A stretch of 64,000 nt of DNA from Bradyrhizobium ottawaense. Its GTDB lineage: Bacteria > Pseudomonadota > Alphaproteobacteria > Rhizobiales > Xanthobacteraceae. A program made the position numbers and the translations under genes. Of this stretch, positions 32,981 to 41,916 are shown one piece after another; position 1 is the first letter of the stretch; every line of letters begins with the position of its first letter. The DNA lies in contig NZ_CP029425.2 in the NCBI RefSeq assembly GCF_002278135.3, positions 8,222,001 to 8,286,000 on the forward strand. The letters are read 5' to 3'. The notes beneath the pieces were generated by a model. The model saw only the letters and a program-made list of their open reading frames with translations, did no database searches and had not been told where the DNA came from.

Positions 32981-34306
32981 CTATGATTTCGAGAACGTCG
33001 CCCGGAACTGCGCCGGATAGCGTGCGGCCTGCAAGCCACCGCGCGAGAGGTAGGAAGCCATCAGCGCGCACCACAGTCCGGCATTGCCGAGCGGCTGCAG
33101 CGCCCACCAGGCGGCGAGGAAGATCAGCAGCGAAGCCAGCATCAGGTTGCGCATCTCGCGCGCCCAGGTCGCGCCGATATAGATGCCGTCGAAGCCGAAG
33201 GCGAATACCCCGGGGATCGGCGCGAGCACGACGAACGGCAGGAATTCGCGCGCGGCACGGCGGACGTCGTCACTCGCCGTCATGAAATCGATCAAATGCG
33301 GCCCGAGCAGCGCGAACAGTCCCGACACCACCAGCGCGAAGCCGAGGCCCCATAGCAGCACCAGCCGGGTCGAATCCGCAAAGCCCCTTGCATCGCGCGC
33401 GCCAACAGCGCGGCCGCAGAGCTGCTGCGCTGCGTTGGCGAGACCGTCGAGGAAGAAAGCGCTGACAAGCAGGAAATTGTTGAGTACCGAGTTGGCGGCC
33501 AGCGTGACGTCGCCGGCCTGCGCGCCCTTGGCGGTGAAGAACAGGAATACGGCGATCAGCGCCGCGGTGCGGATCAGGATGTCGATGTTCACCGCCAGCA
33601 ACCGCAACAGCTTGTCGCGGTCGAGCAGGGTCGCGTACGGCACGGAGAAGCCGCCATCGGCATAATGGCGGCAGACGATCACGCCGAGGGCGAACCCGAC
33701 CGCTTCCGACAACAGCGCGGCGATCGCGGCACCGGCGATGCCGGTGTCGTAGACCAGCACCAGCAGGATCGTCGCCGCCATGTTGACGAGGTTGATGACG
33801 ACCTGAAGCATCAAGGCTGAATTGGCGCGGGCCTGGCCGATCAGCCAACCGAGGATGACGTAATTGGCGAGCGCGAACGGCGACGACCAGATCCGGATCT
33901 TGAAGTAGGTCTTCGCCGCCTGCGTCACACCTTCGCTGCCGCCCATGAGGTCGAACAGCAAAGCGGCCAGCGGCAGTTGCAGCACGATCAGCGCGGCGCC
34001 GATCAGGCCGGCAACGATGAAGCCGCGCGCCAGGATCGCGGTCGGCTCGCGCGTGTCACCCGCGCCCAGCGATTGCGCGGTGAAGGCGAGCGTGCTCATC
34101 CGCAGGAAGCCGAACAGCCAGAACAGGCAGTCGAAGATCACCGAGGCCATCGCCACGCCGCCAAGCAGCGCGGCATCGTCGAGACGGCCGATCGCCGTGG
34201 TCGAGACGATGCCGATCAGCGGTGTGGTCAGGTTCGCGACCATCGCCGGACCGGCGATGGCGAACACTTCGCGTGTGCCGACTTTGGGATGGACGGGCGC
34301 GTGCAT
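32981..34306 (-). CDS. MATE family efflux transporter (DinF-like)
   Basis: 441 residues with about twelve membrane helices. N-terminal MATE hallmark EVFAIAGPAMVANLTTPLIG, then a repeat of the fold in the second half. MATE proteins expel cationic drugs or metabolites in exchange for protons or sodium. The open frame continues upstream to 34540 over the metallo-hydrolase gene; ATG at 34306 is only two bases past that gene's stop, so the two are one transcript. Confidence 0.92.
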   Translation of the reverse strand: MHAPVHPKVGTREVFAIAGPAMVANLTTPLIGIVSTTAIGRLDDAALLGGVAMASVIFDCLFWLFGFLRMSTLAFTAQSLGAGDTREPTAILARGFIVAGLIGAALIVLQLPLAALLFDLMGGSEGVTQAAKTYFKIRIWSSPFALANYVILGWLIGQARANSALMLQVVINLVNMAATILLVLVYDTGIAGAAIAALLSEAVGFALGVIVCRHYADGGFSVPYATLLDRDKLLRLLAVNIDILIRTAALIAVFLFFTAKGAQAGDVTLAANSVLNNFLLVSAFFLDGLANAAQQLCGRAVGARDARGFADSTRLVLLWGLGFALVVSGLFALLGPHLIDFMTASDDVRRAAREFLPFVVLAPIPGVFAFGFDGIYIGATWAREMRNLMLASLLIFLAAWWALQPLGNAGLWCALMASYLSRGGLQAARYPAQFRATFSKS

Positions 34307-34308
34307 GG

Positions 34309-35043
34309 TCAGAACACGACGACCATGCCGTCCTCGGCCGCCATATGAGGCAGAGCCTCGAGGCGCGACAGCATGTCGTCGCTCATATGGGTGAGGACGA
34401 GCCGCTTGGCGCCGATCGCGGGCAGATGCTGTTCCAAGGTCTTCAGGCTGAGATGGTTCTTCACCACCTTCTCGTACATATAGGCCTCGGCGATGAAAAG
34501 GTCCGCGCCATGCGCCAGCGGAATGAGCGTCTCCGTCCATTCGGTATCGGCGCTGTAGGCGAGCGTGCGGCCCTCGGCCTCGATGCGGTAGGCGAGGAAG
34601 GGGCCACCGGATTCGCCGTGCACGACCGGATAGGGCGTCACCGTCACGGCACCGAAAGTCCGGCTTTGCTCGGGCGCGAGCTCGACGACATTTAGCTCGA
34701 AGCGCTGCTGTGTCTTCGAGGAGTGCTCGAACAGCACCTCCATCACCTCACGCAGCCGCGTCTCGATACCTTGCGGGCCGGCGATCGTCAGCGGCCGCGT
34801 CCGCCGCGAGAATTGGGCGTCGAGCAGGACAAACGGCAGCCCGGCAAAATGATCACCGTGGAAATGCGTGATCAGGATGAGATCGATGTCCTCGCACGCG
34901 ATCTCAAGCCGCTTCAGCGCCGGCAGAGCCGACGCGCCGCAATCGATCAGGAAGTTGGCCTCGCGCCCCGAGACGTGGAAGCAGGTGTTGAGCCTGCCGC
35001 CGGAGCCGAAAGCATCGCCGCAGCCGACAAAGCGCAATTGCAT
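34309..35043 (-). CDS. MBL-fold metallo-hydrolase (RNase Z-like)
   Basis: 244 residues. The zinc motif ITHFHGDHFAGLP and later VVHGESG and SADTEW residues follow the RNase Z/class II phosphodiesterase pattern. The C-terminal LVLTHMSDDM supplies the last histidine. At this length it is shorter than true RNase Z and lacks an obvious exosite arm. It is followed immediately by the MATE gene and preceded by a small membrane protein gene 21 bases away. Substrate unknown. Confidence 0.88.
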   Translation of the reverse strand: MQLRFVGCGDAFGSGGRLNTCFHVSGREANFLIDCGASALPALKRLEIACEDIDLILITHFHGDHFAGLPFVLLDAQFSRRTRPLTIAGPQGIETRLREVMEVLFEHSSKTQQRFELNVVELAPEQSRTFGAVTVTPYPVVHGESGGPFLAYRIEAEGRTLAYSADTEWTETLIPLAHGADLFIAEAYMYEKVVKNHLSLKTLEQHLPAIGAKRLVLTHMSDDMLSRLEALPHMAAEDGMVVVF

Positions 35044-35064
35044 CGGCTGCGGGCTCCCAAAACT

Positions 35065-35367
35065 CTACCGGCGCGGCGTGCCGAACACGCGCGAGAGCAG
35101 CCAGATCGGGATCACGATGACTGCGCCGAGCAGGAAGTAGCGCCACAGCCAGTTGATGGTGTCGAAGCCGAGATCCCACAGACGCTGGAACAACAGGCGA
35201 ATGCTGGTGAGGATGTTCCAGGGATCGAAGCCGATCGCGGCCAGCACGACACCGACCAGGATCGAGAGCAGGACCAGGCGAAACGCGACCGCCAGCGGCG
35301 AGCCGCCGAGAAAGCGGTTCAGCCCGTCGTTGCGGCCGGCCGGCAAATCTCTGACGTCTTGGACCAT
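35065..35367 (-). CDS. Small two-span membrane protein (DUF6460-like)
   Basis: 100 residues with two hydrophobic stretches (about 27-45 and 74-93) and a Trp/Phe-rich loop. It resembles the short inner-membrane DUF6460 proteins of Rhizobiales; this assignment is from memory of the pattern and is moderate. ATG at 35367 has AGGA followed by seven bases. It is the first gene of a minus-strand run with the metallo-hydrolase and MATE exporter. Confidence 0.72.
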   Translation of the reverse strand: MVQDVRDLPAGRNDGLNRFLGGSPLAVAFRLVLLSILVGVVLAAIGFDPWNILTSIRLLFQRLWDLGFDTINWLWRYFLLGAVIVIPIWLLSRVFGTPRR

Positions 35368-35514
35368 CTCAAACTCCTGTAGGCGGATTCGACCCATTAT
35401 AGGGCACGGCGAGGCAGATGGGGAACCCGCAACAGGGCGTCAATCGGGTTACGGGAGTTTAATTCGACGGTCGGTTTGTCTCTCCCGCAGCCCAATGAGA
35501 GTTTTTCGCGGCCG

Positions 35515-35649
35515 CCATCCTTCGAGACGCCCGCTTTAGGCGGGCTCCTCAGGATGAGGACGGAGTGCGCGGCAGCAGTTTCAACGCGCACCGATGCCGA
35601 TTAGCCTCATCCTGAGGAGACCGCGAAGCGGTCGTCTCGAAGGACGAGG
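35515..35649. repeat. Composite palindromic repeat, family F4
   Basis: ATCCTTCGAGACGCCCGC...CTCCTCAGGATGAGG is mirrored by CCTCATCCTGAGGAG...CGTCTCGAAGGACG. It matches the 19094 copy in reverse orientation. With it, the 304-base gap 35368-35671 is explained except for about 110 bases that show nothing. Confidence 0.8.
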
Positions 35650-35671
35650 CGTGCGCTCAGGATCACGCGCC

Positions 35672-37546
35672 TCACACCTCGACCTCCGCCGCGTCCGCCT
35701 TCAGCATCCTCTCCAGCGTCTCCAGCCGATCGGCCTCGCGCGGCGGCTTGTCCCAGCGCAGGCGGCTGATGCGGGGGAAGCGCATGGCGACACCGGATTT
35801 GTGTCGCGGCGAGCGCTGCAGGCCCTCGAACGCCACCTCCAGCACCAAGCCCTTGTCGCCCTCGTGCACGACATGGCGGACGGGGCCGAACTTCTCCGTG
35901 GTGTTGCGGCGGACGAAGCGGTCGATCTGCAGCAGCTCCTCGTCGGTGAAGCCGAAATAGGCCTTGCCGACCGGCACCAGTTCGTCGCCGCCCTCGCCCG
36001 CGGTCCAGACGCCGAACGTGTAGTCGGAATAAAAGGACGAGCGCTTGCCGTGACCGCGCTGCGCATACATCAGCACGGCATCGATGATGTGCGGATCGCG
36101 TTTCCACTTCCACCACTGGCCCTTGGGACGTCCGGGCAGATAAGGCGCATCGCGTCGCTTCAGCATCACGCCTTCGACGGCGTCCGCGTCTTCGCCGGCA
36201 CCGGCACTTGCGGGATCGGCGCGTGCGGCAGTCAAAGCTTCCCAGCTGGCGAAGGCAACGGTGGGCGACAGATCGATGCGGGGATCGTCGAGCTTCTTGA
36301 TGAAGGTCTCCAACCGTTCGCGCCGTTCCGCGAACGGCAGCTCGCGCAAATCGTTCTCGTCGTCGCCGAGCAGATCGTAAGCGCGCAGGTGAATCGGAAA
36401 TTCCTTGATCAGCTTGGGCGAGACGACCTTGCGGTTGAGCCGCTGCTGCAGGACGTTGAAACTCTGCACACGGCCCTCACGCAGGATCAGAAGCTCGCCG
36501 TCGATCGCGCCGGGCAGGCGCAGCGACGGCACGAGATCGGGAAAGCTCCCCGTGATGTCCTCGCCAGTACGCGAATAGAGCCGCGCCGTGACGTGACCGC
36601 GCTCGTCGCGCCCTGCCACCGCCTGCACGCGGATGCCGTCCCATTTCCACTCGGCGATGTAGTCGGCGGGATCGAGCGCGGCGAAATCGCTGTCCTCGAT
36701 CGCATGCGCCAGCATCACCGGGCGGAACGGTGCGGGATCGCGGTTGACCGGCTTTTCGCCGCGGCCCTCCAGCCAGGCGAACAGGTCGAGATAGGGCGGC
36801 GCGAGCCCCGGCCAGATCAGCTCGACCTCGTGCGGGTCCTTGTCGCCGAGCGCGGCCGCCGCGGTCTTGGCGAGCCGTGCCGAGATGCCGATGCGAAGCG
36901 CGCCGGTGACGAGTTTCAGCAGCGCCCAGCGCCCGGTCTCATCGAGCTCGTCGAGCCAGCGCTCGAGCTGCTTCGGCAGCTCGGTCTTGCCGAGGGTGCG
37001 AAGCGTGGTCACGACCTCGGTGAGAGTTGGGGGCGGCGGGTCGTTGTGGTTGCGGGCGTGAGGGGACTCATCAGCATCTCGCCCGGAGTACCCCCCTCCC
37101 TGCCCCTCCCCCACAAGGGGGGAGGGAACGGAGAAGCTCGTGCGTCCCTCACCTTGGGAATCACTAAAAAATGTTGTGGTCGCTGACAGCGCCGCACTCC
37201 GCTGCGCTCCCTCCCCCCTTGTGGGGGAGGGCGGGGGAGAGGGGGGGCCCGGAAAAGACTGCGCATTGTCTTGCGTCTTCGGCCACATCAACGCCACCGT
37301 CTCCGAGAGATCGCCGACGTAATCGTAACTCAACCCGAACAGCACGGGATCAGTACGCGATGCGATGAGATCGCGGATCAGGGCCGGCTTGGCGTGCTTG
37401 AAGCTGAGCGCGCCGGTGAGCGCAGCCAGCGCGTAGCCGCGGTCGGGGTCACCGACCTCGCGGAAATAGCCGGTGAGCAGCCGCAGCTTGTTGTTGCGGC
37501 CGGGCTCGTAGGCGAGACGGTCCAGCAGCTCGGCGAAGCGGTTCAT
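35672..37546 (-). CDS. Ligase-associated ATP-dependent DNA ligase with in-frame repeat insertion
   Basis: A 624-residue ATP-dependent ligase of the bacterial ligase-associated repair set. The adenylation motif is AEWKWDGIRVQ with Lys301 as the AMP acceptor. Downstream are GAIDGELLIL, EGVMLKRRDAPY and WWKWKRDP. The N-terminal alpha-helical domain is interrupted near residues 92-168 by about 77 Ser/Pro/Gly-rich residues encoded by a palindromic repeat (separate entry); the flanking domain resumes with PPPPTLTEVVTTL. Start ATG at 37546 overlaps the exonuclease stop by four bases (ATGA), so the two are translationally coupled. The helicase and PdeM partners are at 15689-18990. Confidence 0.92.
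   Translation of the reverse strand: MNRFAELLDRLAYEPGRNNKLRLLTGYFREVGDPDRGYALAALTGALSFKHAKPALIRDLIASRTDPVLFGLSYDYVGDLSETVALMWPKTQDNAQSFPGPPSPPPSPTRGEGAQRSAALSATTTFFSDSQGEGRTSFSVPSPLVGEGQGGGYSGRDADESPHARNHNDPPPPTLTEVVTTLRTLGKTELPKQLERWLDELDETGRWALLKLVTGALRIGISARLAKTAAAALGDKDPHEVELIWPGLAPPYLDLFAWLEGRGEKPVNRDPAPFRPVMLAHAIEDSDFAALDPADYIAEWKWDGIRVQAVAGRDERGHVTARLYSRTGEDITGSFPDLVPSLRLPGAIDGELLILREGRVQSFNVLQQRLNRKVVSPKLIKEFPIHLRAYDLLGDDENDLRELPFAERRERLETFIKKLDDPRIDLSPTVAFASWEALTAARADPASAGAGEDADAVEGVMLKRRDAPYLPGRPKGQWWKWKRDPHIIDAVLMYAQRGHGKRSSFYSDYTFGVWTAGEGGDELVPVGKAYFGFTDEELLQIDRFVRRNTTEKFGPVRHVVHEGDKGLVLEVAFEGLQRSPRHKSGVAMRFPRISRLRWDKPPREADRLETLERMLKADAAEVEV
37091..37250. repeat. Family F2 palindromic repeat inside the ligase coding region
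   Basis: Two facing hairpins, CCCCTCCCCC-ACAA-GGGGGGAGGG (starting near 37104) and CCCTCCCCCCTTGTGGGGGA (starting near 37209). They share the architecture of the intergenic copies at 12302 and 24627. The insertion is a multiple of three and has no stop codon in the ligase frame, where it is read as SPTRGEGAQRS and SPLVGEGQGGG-like sequence. Confidence 0.8.
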
Positions 37547-38589
37547 GCTTCGGCCTCGTCTTGAAGCGCCGTCTCGCTCTCCTCCTCGTCGCCATAGCCG
37601 ACGAGGTCGAGCGGCTGCGCTTTCAGGCCTTTGCTCTGGCACCAATGCACCAGTGCATCTTCCTGGCCGTGCGTGACCCAGATCTCGCCGGCACCGGTCG
37701 CGGCGATGGTGGCGGTGAGGCCGTCCCAGTCGGCGTGGTCGGAGATCACCAGCGGCAGCTCGATGCCACGCTGCCGCGCCCGGGCGCGCACGCGCATCCA
37801 GCCCGAGGCAAACGCCGTGACCGGATCGGGAAAGCGCCGCGTCCAGAGATCGGAAGTGGCCGAGGGTGGCGCCAGCGTGATGGTGCCGGCGAGCGCCGCC
37901 TTCTTCACGCCCTTCACCGGCCTGAGCTCGCCGAGATCGATGCCCCGGCTCTGATAGTACTCGGTGATCTTCTCCATCGCGCCATGCAGATAGATCGGGG
38001 CGTCATAGCCGGCCGCGCGCAGCAGCGCGATCACGCGCTGGGCCTTGCCGAGCGAATAGGCGCCGACCAGATGCGCGCGCTCGGGAAACAGCGCGACGGA
38101 GGCGAGCAGCTTCTTGACCTCATCGCTCGCATCGCCATGTCGGAATACCGGCAGCCCGAACGTCGCCTCGGTGATGAAGACGTCGCATTGCACCAGCTCG
38201 AACGGCGTGCAGGTCGGATCGGGCGCGTCCTTGTAGTCGCCGGAGGCGACGATGCAGGTGTCCTTGCAGGTCACCGCGATCTGCGCCGATCCCAGCACAT
38301 GGCCGGCCGGGTGGAATTTCACGCAGACATCGCCGAGCCGGATCTCCTCGCCATAGCTGATGGCTTGCGTCGACCCGGCGAAATTCTCGCCATAGCGCAG
38401 CCGCATCATGTCCAGCGTTTCCTGCGTCGCCAGCACCGCACCATGGCCGGCGCGGGCATGGTCGGAATGGCCGTGGGTGATCACGGCCCGCTCGACCGGG
38501 CGGACGGGATCGATATGGAAGCCGCCGGGCTTGCAGCACAGGCCGGCAGCAACTGGCAGCAGGATGTCTTGCGGACGCATGTGAGACAT
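37543..38589 (-). CDS. Ligase-associated DNA exonuclease (MBL fold)
   Basis: 348 residues of the beta-CASP-like metallo-beta-lactamase family that accompanies bacterial ATP-dependent ligases. The metal motif THGHSDHARAG is near residue 40. FHPAGHVLGSAQI, ASGDYK and ITEATFG follow, with the late ISDHADWDGL histidine. It probably trims DNA ends before ligation. The stop overlaps the ligase ATG. Start is ATG 38589 or ATG 38580 (MRPQDILLP); neither has a clear ribosome site. Confidence 0.92.
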   Translation of the reverse strand: MSHMRPQDILLPVAAGLCCKPGGFHIDPVRPVERAVITHGHSDHARAGHGAVLATQETLDMMRLRYGENFAGSTQAISYGEEIRLGDVCVKFHPAGHVLGSAQIAVTCKDTCIVASGDYKDAPDPTCTPFELVQCDVFITEATFGLPVFRHGDASDEVKKLLASVALFPERAHLVGAYSLGKAQRVIALLRAAGYDAPIYLHGAMEKITEYYQSRGIDLGELRPVKGVKKAALAGTITLAPPSATSDLWTRRFPDPVTAFASGWMRVRARARQRGIELPLVISDHADWDGLTATIAATGAGEIWVTHGQEDALVHWCQSKGLKAQPLDLVGYGDEEESETALQDEAEA

Positions 38590-38617
38590 ATAGGAAGGGG
38601 CTGCTCCAAATTAAGCC

Positions 38618-38703
38618 GTCATGCGCGGGCTTGACCCGCGCATCCATCCTCTTAAAGAGTCCTCTTTTTGATGGATTGCCGGGTCAAGCCCGGCAATGAC
38701 GAG
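38618..38703. repeat. Palindromic repeat, family F7
   Basis: GTCATGCGCGGGCTTGACCC and the inverted GGGTCAAGCCCGGCAATGAC enclose CATCCATCCTCTTAAAGAG / CTCTTTTTGATGG arms. It lies between the divergent exonuclease and methyltransferase genes, so it must overlap their upstream regions. Confidence 0.7.
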
Positions 38704-38713
38704 ATGGTTCCCA

Positions 38714-39640
38714 ATGCCGCTCCGCCTGTTCCAGACTTCCGGCGATCTCATCGCCGACCGCCGCTTCGAGTTCGCACGCGACCTCCAGCTCAAGGGCGAT
38801 CTGCCCGCCGCCGCTGACCTCATAGAGCAGGCGATCGAGCTCGCGCCGAACTTCACCTCGGCCTGGTTCACGCTCGGCGAAATCCGTCAGCAACTCGGCG
38901 AGCGCGACAAGGCGATCGCCGCATTTCGAGAAGCGCGGCGGTCCGATCCCGAGGACCAGCACGGCGCTGGCCTGCATCTGATGCGGCTCGGCGACGCCGA
39001 AATGTCGGAGATGCCCAAGGCCTATGTGCAGGCGCTGTTCGACCAGTACGCCCCGCGCTTCGAGCACACGCTGGTCAACGATCTCGACTATCGCGCCCCG
39101 GCGCTGATCTTCAAGGCGGTGGTGGCCGCGCGGGTCGCCGCGAAGAAGCCGGCCTTCTTCAAACGCACCATCGATCTCGGCTGCGGCACCGGGCTTGCGG
39201 CCGCCGCATTCTCGAAGCAGGTCGATCATTTCATCGGCATTGACCTGTCGCCCGGCATGATCAAGGAGGCGCGCGCCACCAACCTCTACGCCGAGCTCGA
39301 AGTCGCCGACATGATCGAAGGCCTGCGGAGCAAGGACGACGGATGCGCGAACCTCGTCGTCGCCGCGGATGCGTTCGTCTATCTCTCCGATCTCGCGCCG
39401 GTGCTGAGCGAAGCCAGGCGCGTGCTCGTATCCGGCGGCGTGCTCGCCTTCACGCTGGAGACGCATGATGGCAGCGGCATCGTGCTCGGCGAAGGCCTGC
39501 GTTATGCCCATTCCGCGGAATATGTGCGCGGCGCCCTCGCCAAGGCGGGCCTCAAGCTGCTGACGTTGGAGCCGGCCTCGCCGCGCATCGAGAATAACGA
39601 GCCGGTGCGTGGCCTCGTGATCGTGGCCGAGAAAACTTGA
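38714..39640 (+). CDS. TPR-containing class I SAM-dependent methyltransferase
   Basis: 308 residues. The N-terminal half holds about two tetratricopeptide repeats (KGDLPAAADLIEQAIELAPN, SAWFTLGEIRQQLGERDKAI), usually used for protein binding. The C-terminal half is a Rossmann methyltransferase with motif I IDLGCGTGLAAAAF near residue 157 and motif post-I IGIDLSPGM. ATG at 38714 follows the repeat almost directly. The methyl acceptor is unknown; a protein or small molecule is possible. Confidence 0.88.
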   Translation: MPLRLFQTSGDLIADRRFEFARDLQLKGDLPAAADLIEQAIELAPNFTSAWFTLGEIRQQLGERDKAIAAFREARRSDPEDQHGAGLHLMRLGDAEMSEMPKAYVQALFDQYAPRFEHTLVNDLDYRAPALIFKAVVAARVAAKKPAFFKRTIDLGCGTGLAAAAFSKQVDHFIGIDLSPGMIKEARATNLYAELEVADMIEGLRSKDDGCANLVVAADAFVYLSDLAPVLSEARRVLVSGGVLAFTLETHDGSGIVLGEGLRYAHSAEYVRGALAKAGLKLLTLEPASPRIENNEPVRGLVIVAEKT

Positions 39641-39755
39641 GTCTAGGCGCTAACGCCTTGCGATTTGAGCGTCATTGCGTCGCAAAGCCGTGACTTCCCA
39701 CTTGCGAGCCGTGCTGCGTTCCCAGCACAATGCGCATGCCAGGGAGAAACAGATA

Positions 39756-40985
39756 ATGACGAAGAATCCATCGCGGCGCGATTTCAGCGCCGCCGCGCTC
39801 GCCACCATCGCCGCATCCACATTGCCCGCCCCTTACGTCTGGGCTGCGGAGAAGAAATACGATGCGGGCGCCAGCGACACCGAGATCAAGATCGGCCAGA
39901 CCGTGCCGCATTCCGGCCCCGGCTCGCTCTACGGCGTGTTGGGACGCATCGGCGAGGCCTATTTCCAGATGCTGAACGAGAAGGGCGGCATCAACGGACG
40001 CAAGGTCAAGTTTCTCACCATGGACGATGCCTACAGCGCGCCGAAATGCGTCGAGGCGACGCGGCGCCTGGTCGAGCAGGAGGAAGTGCTCGCGCTCTAC
40101 GGCTCGCTCGGCACCGCGCCGCAGACCGCCGTGCACAAATATCTGAACTCCAAGGGCGTGCCGCAGCTGCTGCTCAACACCGGCGCGTCGAAGTGGAACA
40201 ATCCGAAAGAGTTCAAATGGACGATGGCGGGCCTGCCGCTCTATCCGACCGAGGCGCGCATCCTGGCCCGTCACGTCGTCAGCGTGAAGCCGAACGCCAA
40301 GATCGGCATCCTCTACCAGAACGACGATTTCGGCCGCGACTTCCTCGGTCCCTTCAAGAAGGTTTTGGAGGACGCCGGCGGCACCGCAAAGGTGATCATG
40401 GAGCAGACCTACGATCTCACCGAGCCGACCGTCGATTCCCAGCTCATCAATCTCTCGAAGTCGGGCGCCGACGTCTTCTACAACATCTCGACCGGCAAGG
40501 CCTCGTCGCAGTCGATCCGGAAGGTCGCCGAGCTCGGCTGGAAGCCGCTGCAGCTTCTTTCCGCCGGCTCGACCGGCCGCTCGATCCTCAATGCCGCGGG
40601 CCTCGAGAACGCCACCGGCATCGTCGCCATCCGCTATAACAAGGAGGTCGGCCTGCCCAAATGGGAGAAGGACCCCGACGTGATGGCGTTCGAGGAATTG
40701 CGCAAGAAGTACACCCCGGCCATCGACCCCGACAACACCATCGCCTTCGCCGGCTACGGCCAGGCCGTGACCATGGGCGAGATCCTGCGCCGCTGCGGCG
40801 ACGACCTCACCCGCGCCAACGTGCTGAAGCAGGCTTCGACGCTGGCGGGCTTCCACTCGCCCTACTTCCTCGACGGCGTCACCTATAGCTACACGCCCGA
40901 GGACTACACGCCGATGAAGACGCTCTTCATCTCCACCTTCACCGGCAAGGACTGGGACATCTCCGACAAGCCGATGTCCGAGTAG
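39756..40985 (+). CDS. Tat-exported ABC substrate-binding protein, Leu/Ile/Val type
   Basis: 409 residues of the periplasmic type 1 binding-protein family (branched-chain amino acid, amide or aromatic acid uptake). The N-terminus carries a twin-arginine motif (SRRDFSAAALATIAAS) and cleavage near VWAAEK. IKIGQTVPHSGPGSLYG opens the first lobe and VLALYGSLGTAPQTA lines the cleft. ATG at 39756 follows AGGGAGAAACAG. No permease or ATPase genes are adjacent, so it is a solitary receptor here. Confidence 0.92.
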   Translation: MTKNPSRRDFSAAALATIAASTLPAPYVWAAEKKYDAGASDTEIKIGQTVPHSGPGSLYGVLGRIGEAYFQMLNEKGGINGRKVKFLTMDDAYSAPKCVEATRRLVEQEEVLALYGSLGTAPQTAVHKYLNSKGVPQLLLNTGASKWNNPKEFKWTMAGLPLYPTEARILARHVVSVKPNAKIGILYQNDDFGRDFLGPFKKVLEDAGGTAKVIMEQTYDLTEPTVDSQLINLSKSGADVFYNISTGKASSQSIRKVAELGWKPLQLLSAGSTGRSILNAAGLENATGIVAIRYNKEVGLPKWEKDPDVMAFEELRKKYTPAIDPDNTIAFAGYGQAVTMGEILRRCGDDLTRANVLKQASTLAGFHSPYFLDGVTYSYTPEDYTPMKTLFISTFTGKDWDISDKPMSE

Positions 40986-41061
40986 ACAAGAGCGCACGCC
41001 GCCGCTGCTTCCCCTCTTCTGCTTTGCCAGGAGAGGCAGGAAGCATGAGCGCGCTCAGACG

Positions 41062-41913
41062 CTAACTTGCGATAGCCAGCCGATACGCCCGCGTCGCATT
41101 CACACCAAACGCTTTGTCCCGCAGCTGCGGGCCAAGCTTCGCCAGACAGGCCTCCAGCGCGCTCTTGATCTCGCCGTAGCTTCCCGCGAGCAGGCACACC
41201 GGCCAGTCCGAGCCGAAGATCAGCCTGTCTTCGCCGAAACACCTTGCGGCGTGCGCGACGAACGGAAACAGGCGTTCCGCATCCCAATCATTCCAGACCG
41301 CTTCGGTCGCAAGCCCGGAGATCTTGCACCAGACATTGTCGCAAGCCCCGAGCGCGGCGATGCGATCGGCCCACACCTCGCTGCCGCCGTCGGCGATCGG
41401 CGGCTTGGCGGCATGGTCGAGCACGAAGCGCGCTTGCGGAAAGGCCTGCGCGGATGCGATCGCCGACGGCAGCTCGCGGGCGCGGACGAGGAAATCGTAG
41501 GCGAGATCGTGGGCGAACACAGCGGTGAGGCCGCGCTGAACGTCCTCGCGCAGCAGCCAATCGGGATCGGCTTCGTCGTGGACCTGGTGGCGGATTCCGA
41601 CCAGCTTGTCGCCGCCGGGTGAAGCACGAAGCCGATCGAGCGTTTCTCCGAGCGCACCATCCGTCAGATCAGCCCAGCCGACCACGCCGACGACGAAGGG
41701 ATTTTCGTGCGCAATGCGCAAGAATTCCTCGGTCTCCTCGAGAGAGGAGCGGCATTGCACCAGGATGCTGGCATCGATGCCGTTCGCTTTCAGAAGCGGC
41801 GCGAGGTCGGCGGGACCGAAGGCGCGGCGGATCGGCGTCAGCTCGTCCGCTGCCATCCAGGGATAGTCCGCGCGCGCCGGGTCCCAGAAATGCTGATGCG
41901 CGTCGATGATCAT
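41062..41913 (-). CDS. Amidohydrolase family lactonase (L-fuconolactonase-like)
   Basis: 283 residues of the COG3618 amidohydrolase group. Metal-binding start IIDAHQHFWDP, central GIRHQVHDE, FVLDHAAKPP and the end FGSDWPVC match sugar-lactone hydrolases such as L-fuconolactonase and L-rhamnonolactonase. It is last in the pentose operon, three bases after the aldo/keto reductase. Together the two could run an oxidation route: sugar to lactone, then lactone to aldonate. The sugar is not known. Confidence 0.88.
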   Translation of the reverse strand: MIIDAHQHFWDPARADYPWMAADELTPIRRAFGPADLAPLLKANGIDASILVQCRSSLEETEEFLRIAHENPFVVGVVGWADLTDGALGETLDRLRASPGGDKLVGIRHQVHDEADPDWLLREDVQRGLTAVFAHDLAYDFLVRARELPSAIASAQAFPQARFVLDHAAKPPIADGGSEVWADRIAALGACDNVWCKISGLATEAVWNDWDAERLFPFVAHAARCFGEDRLIFGSDWPVCLLAGSYGEIKSALEACLAKLGPQLRDKAFGVNATRAYRLAIAS

Positions 41914-41916
41914 GGC

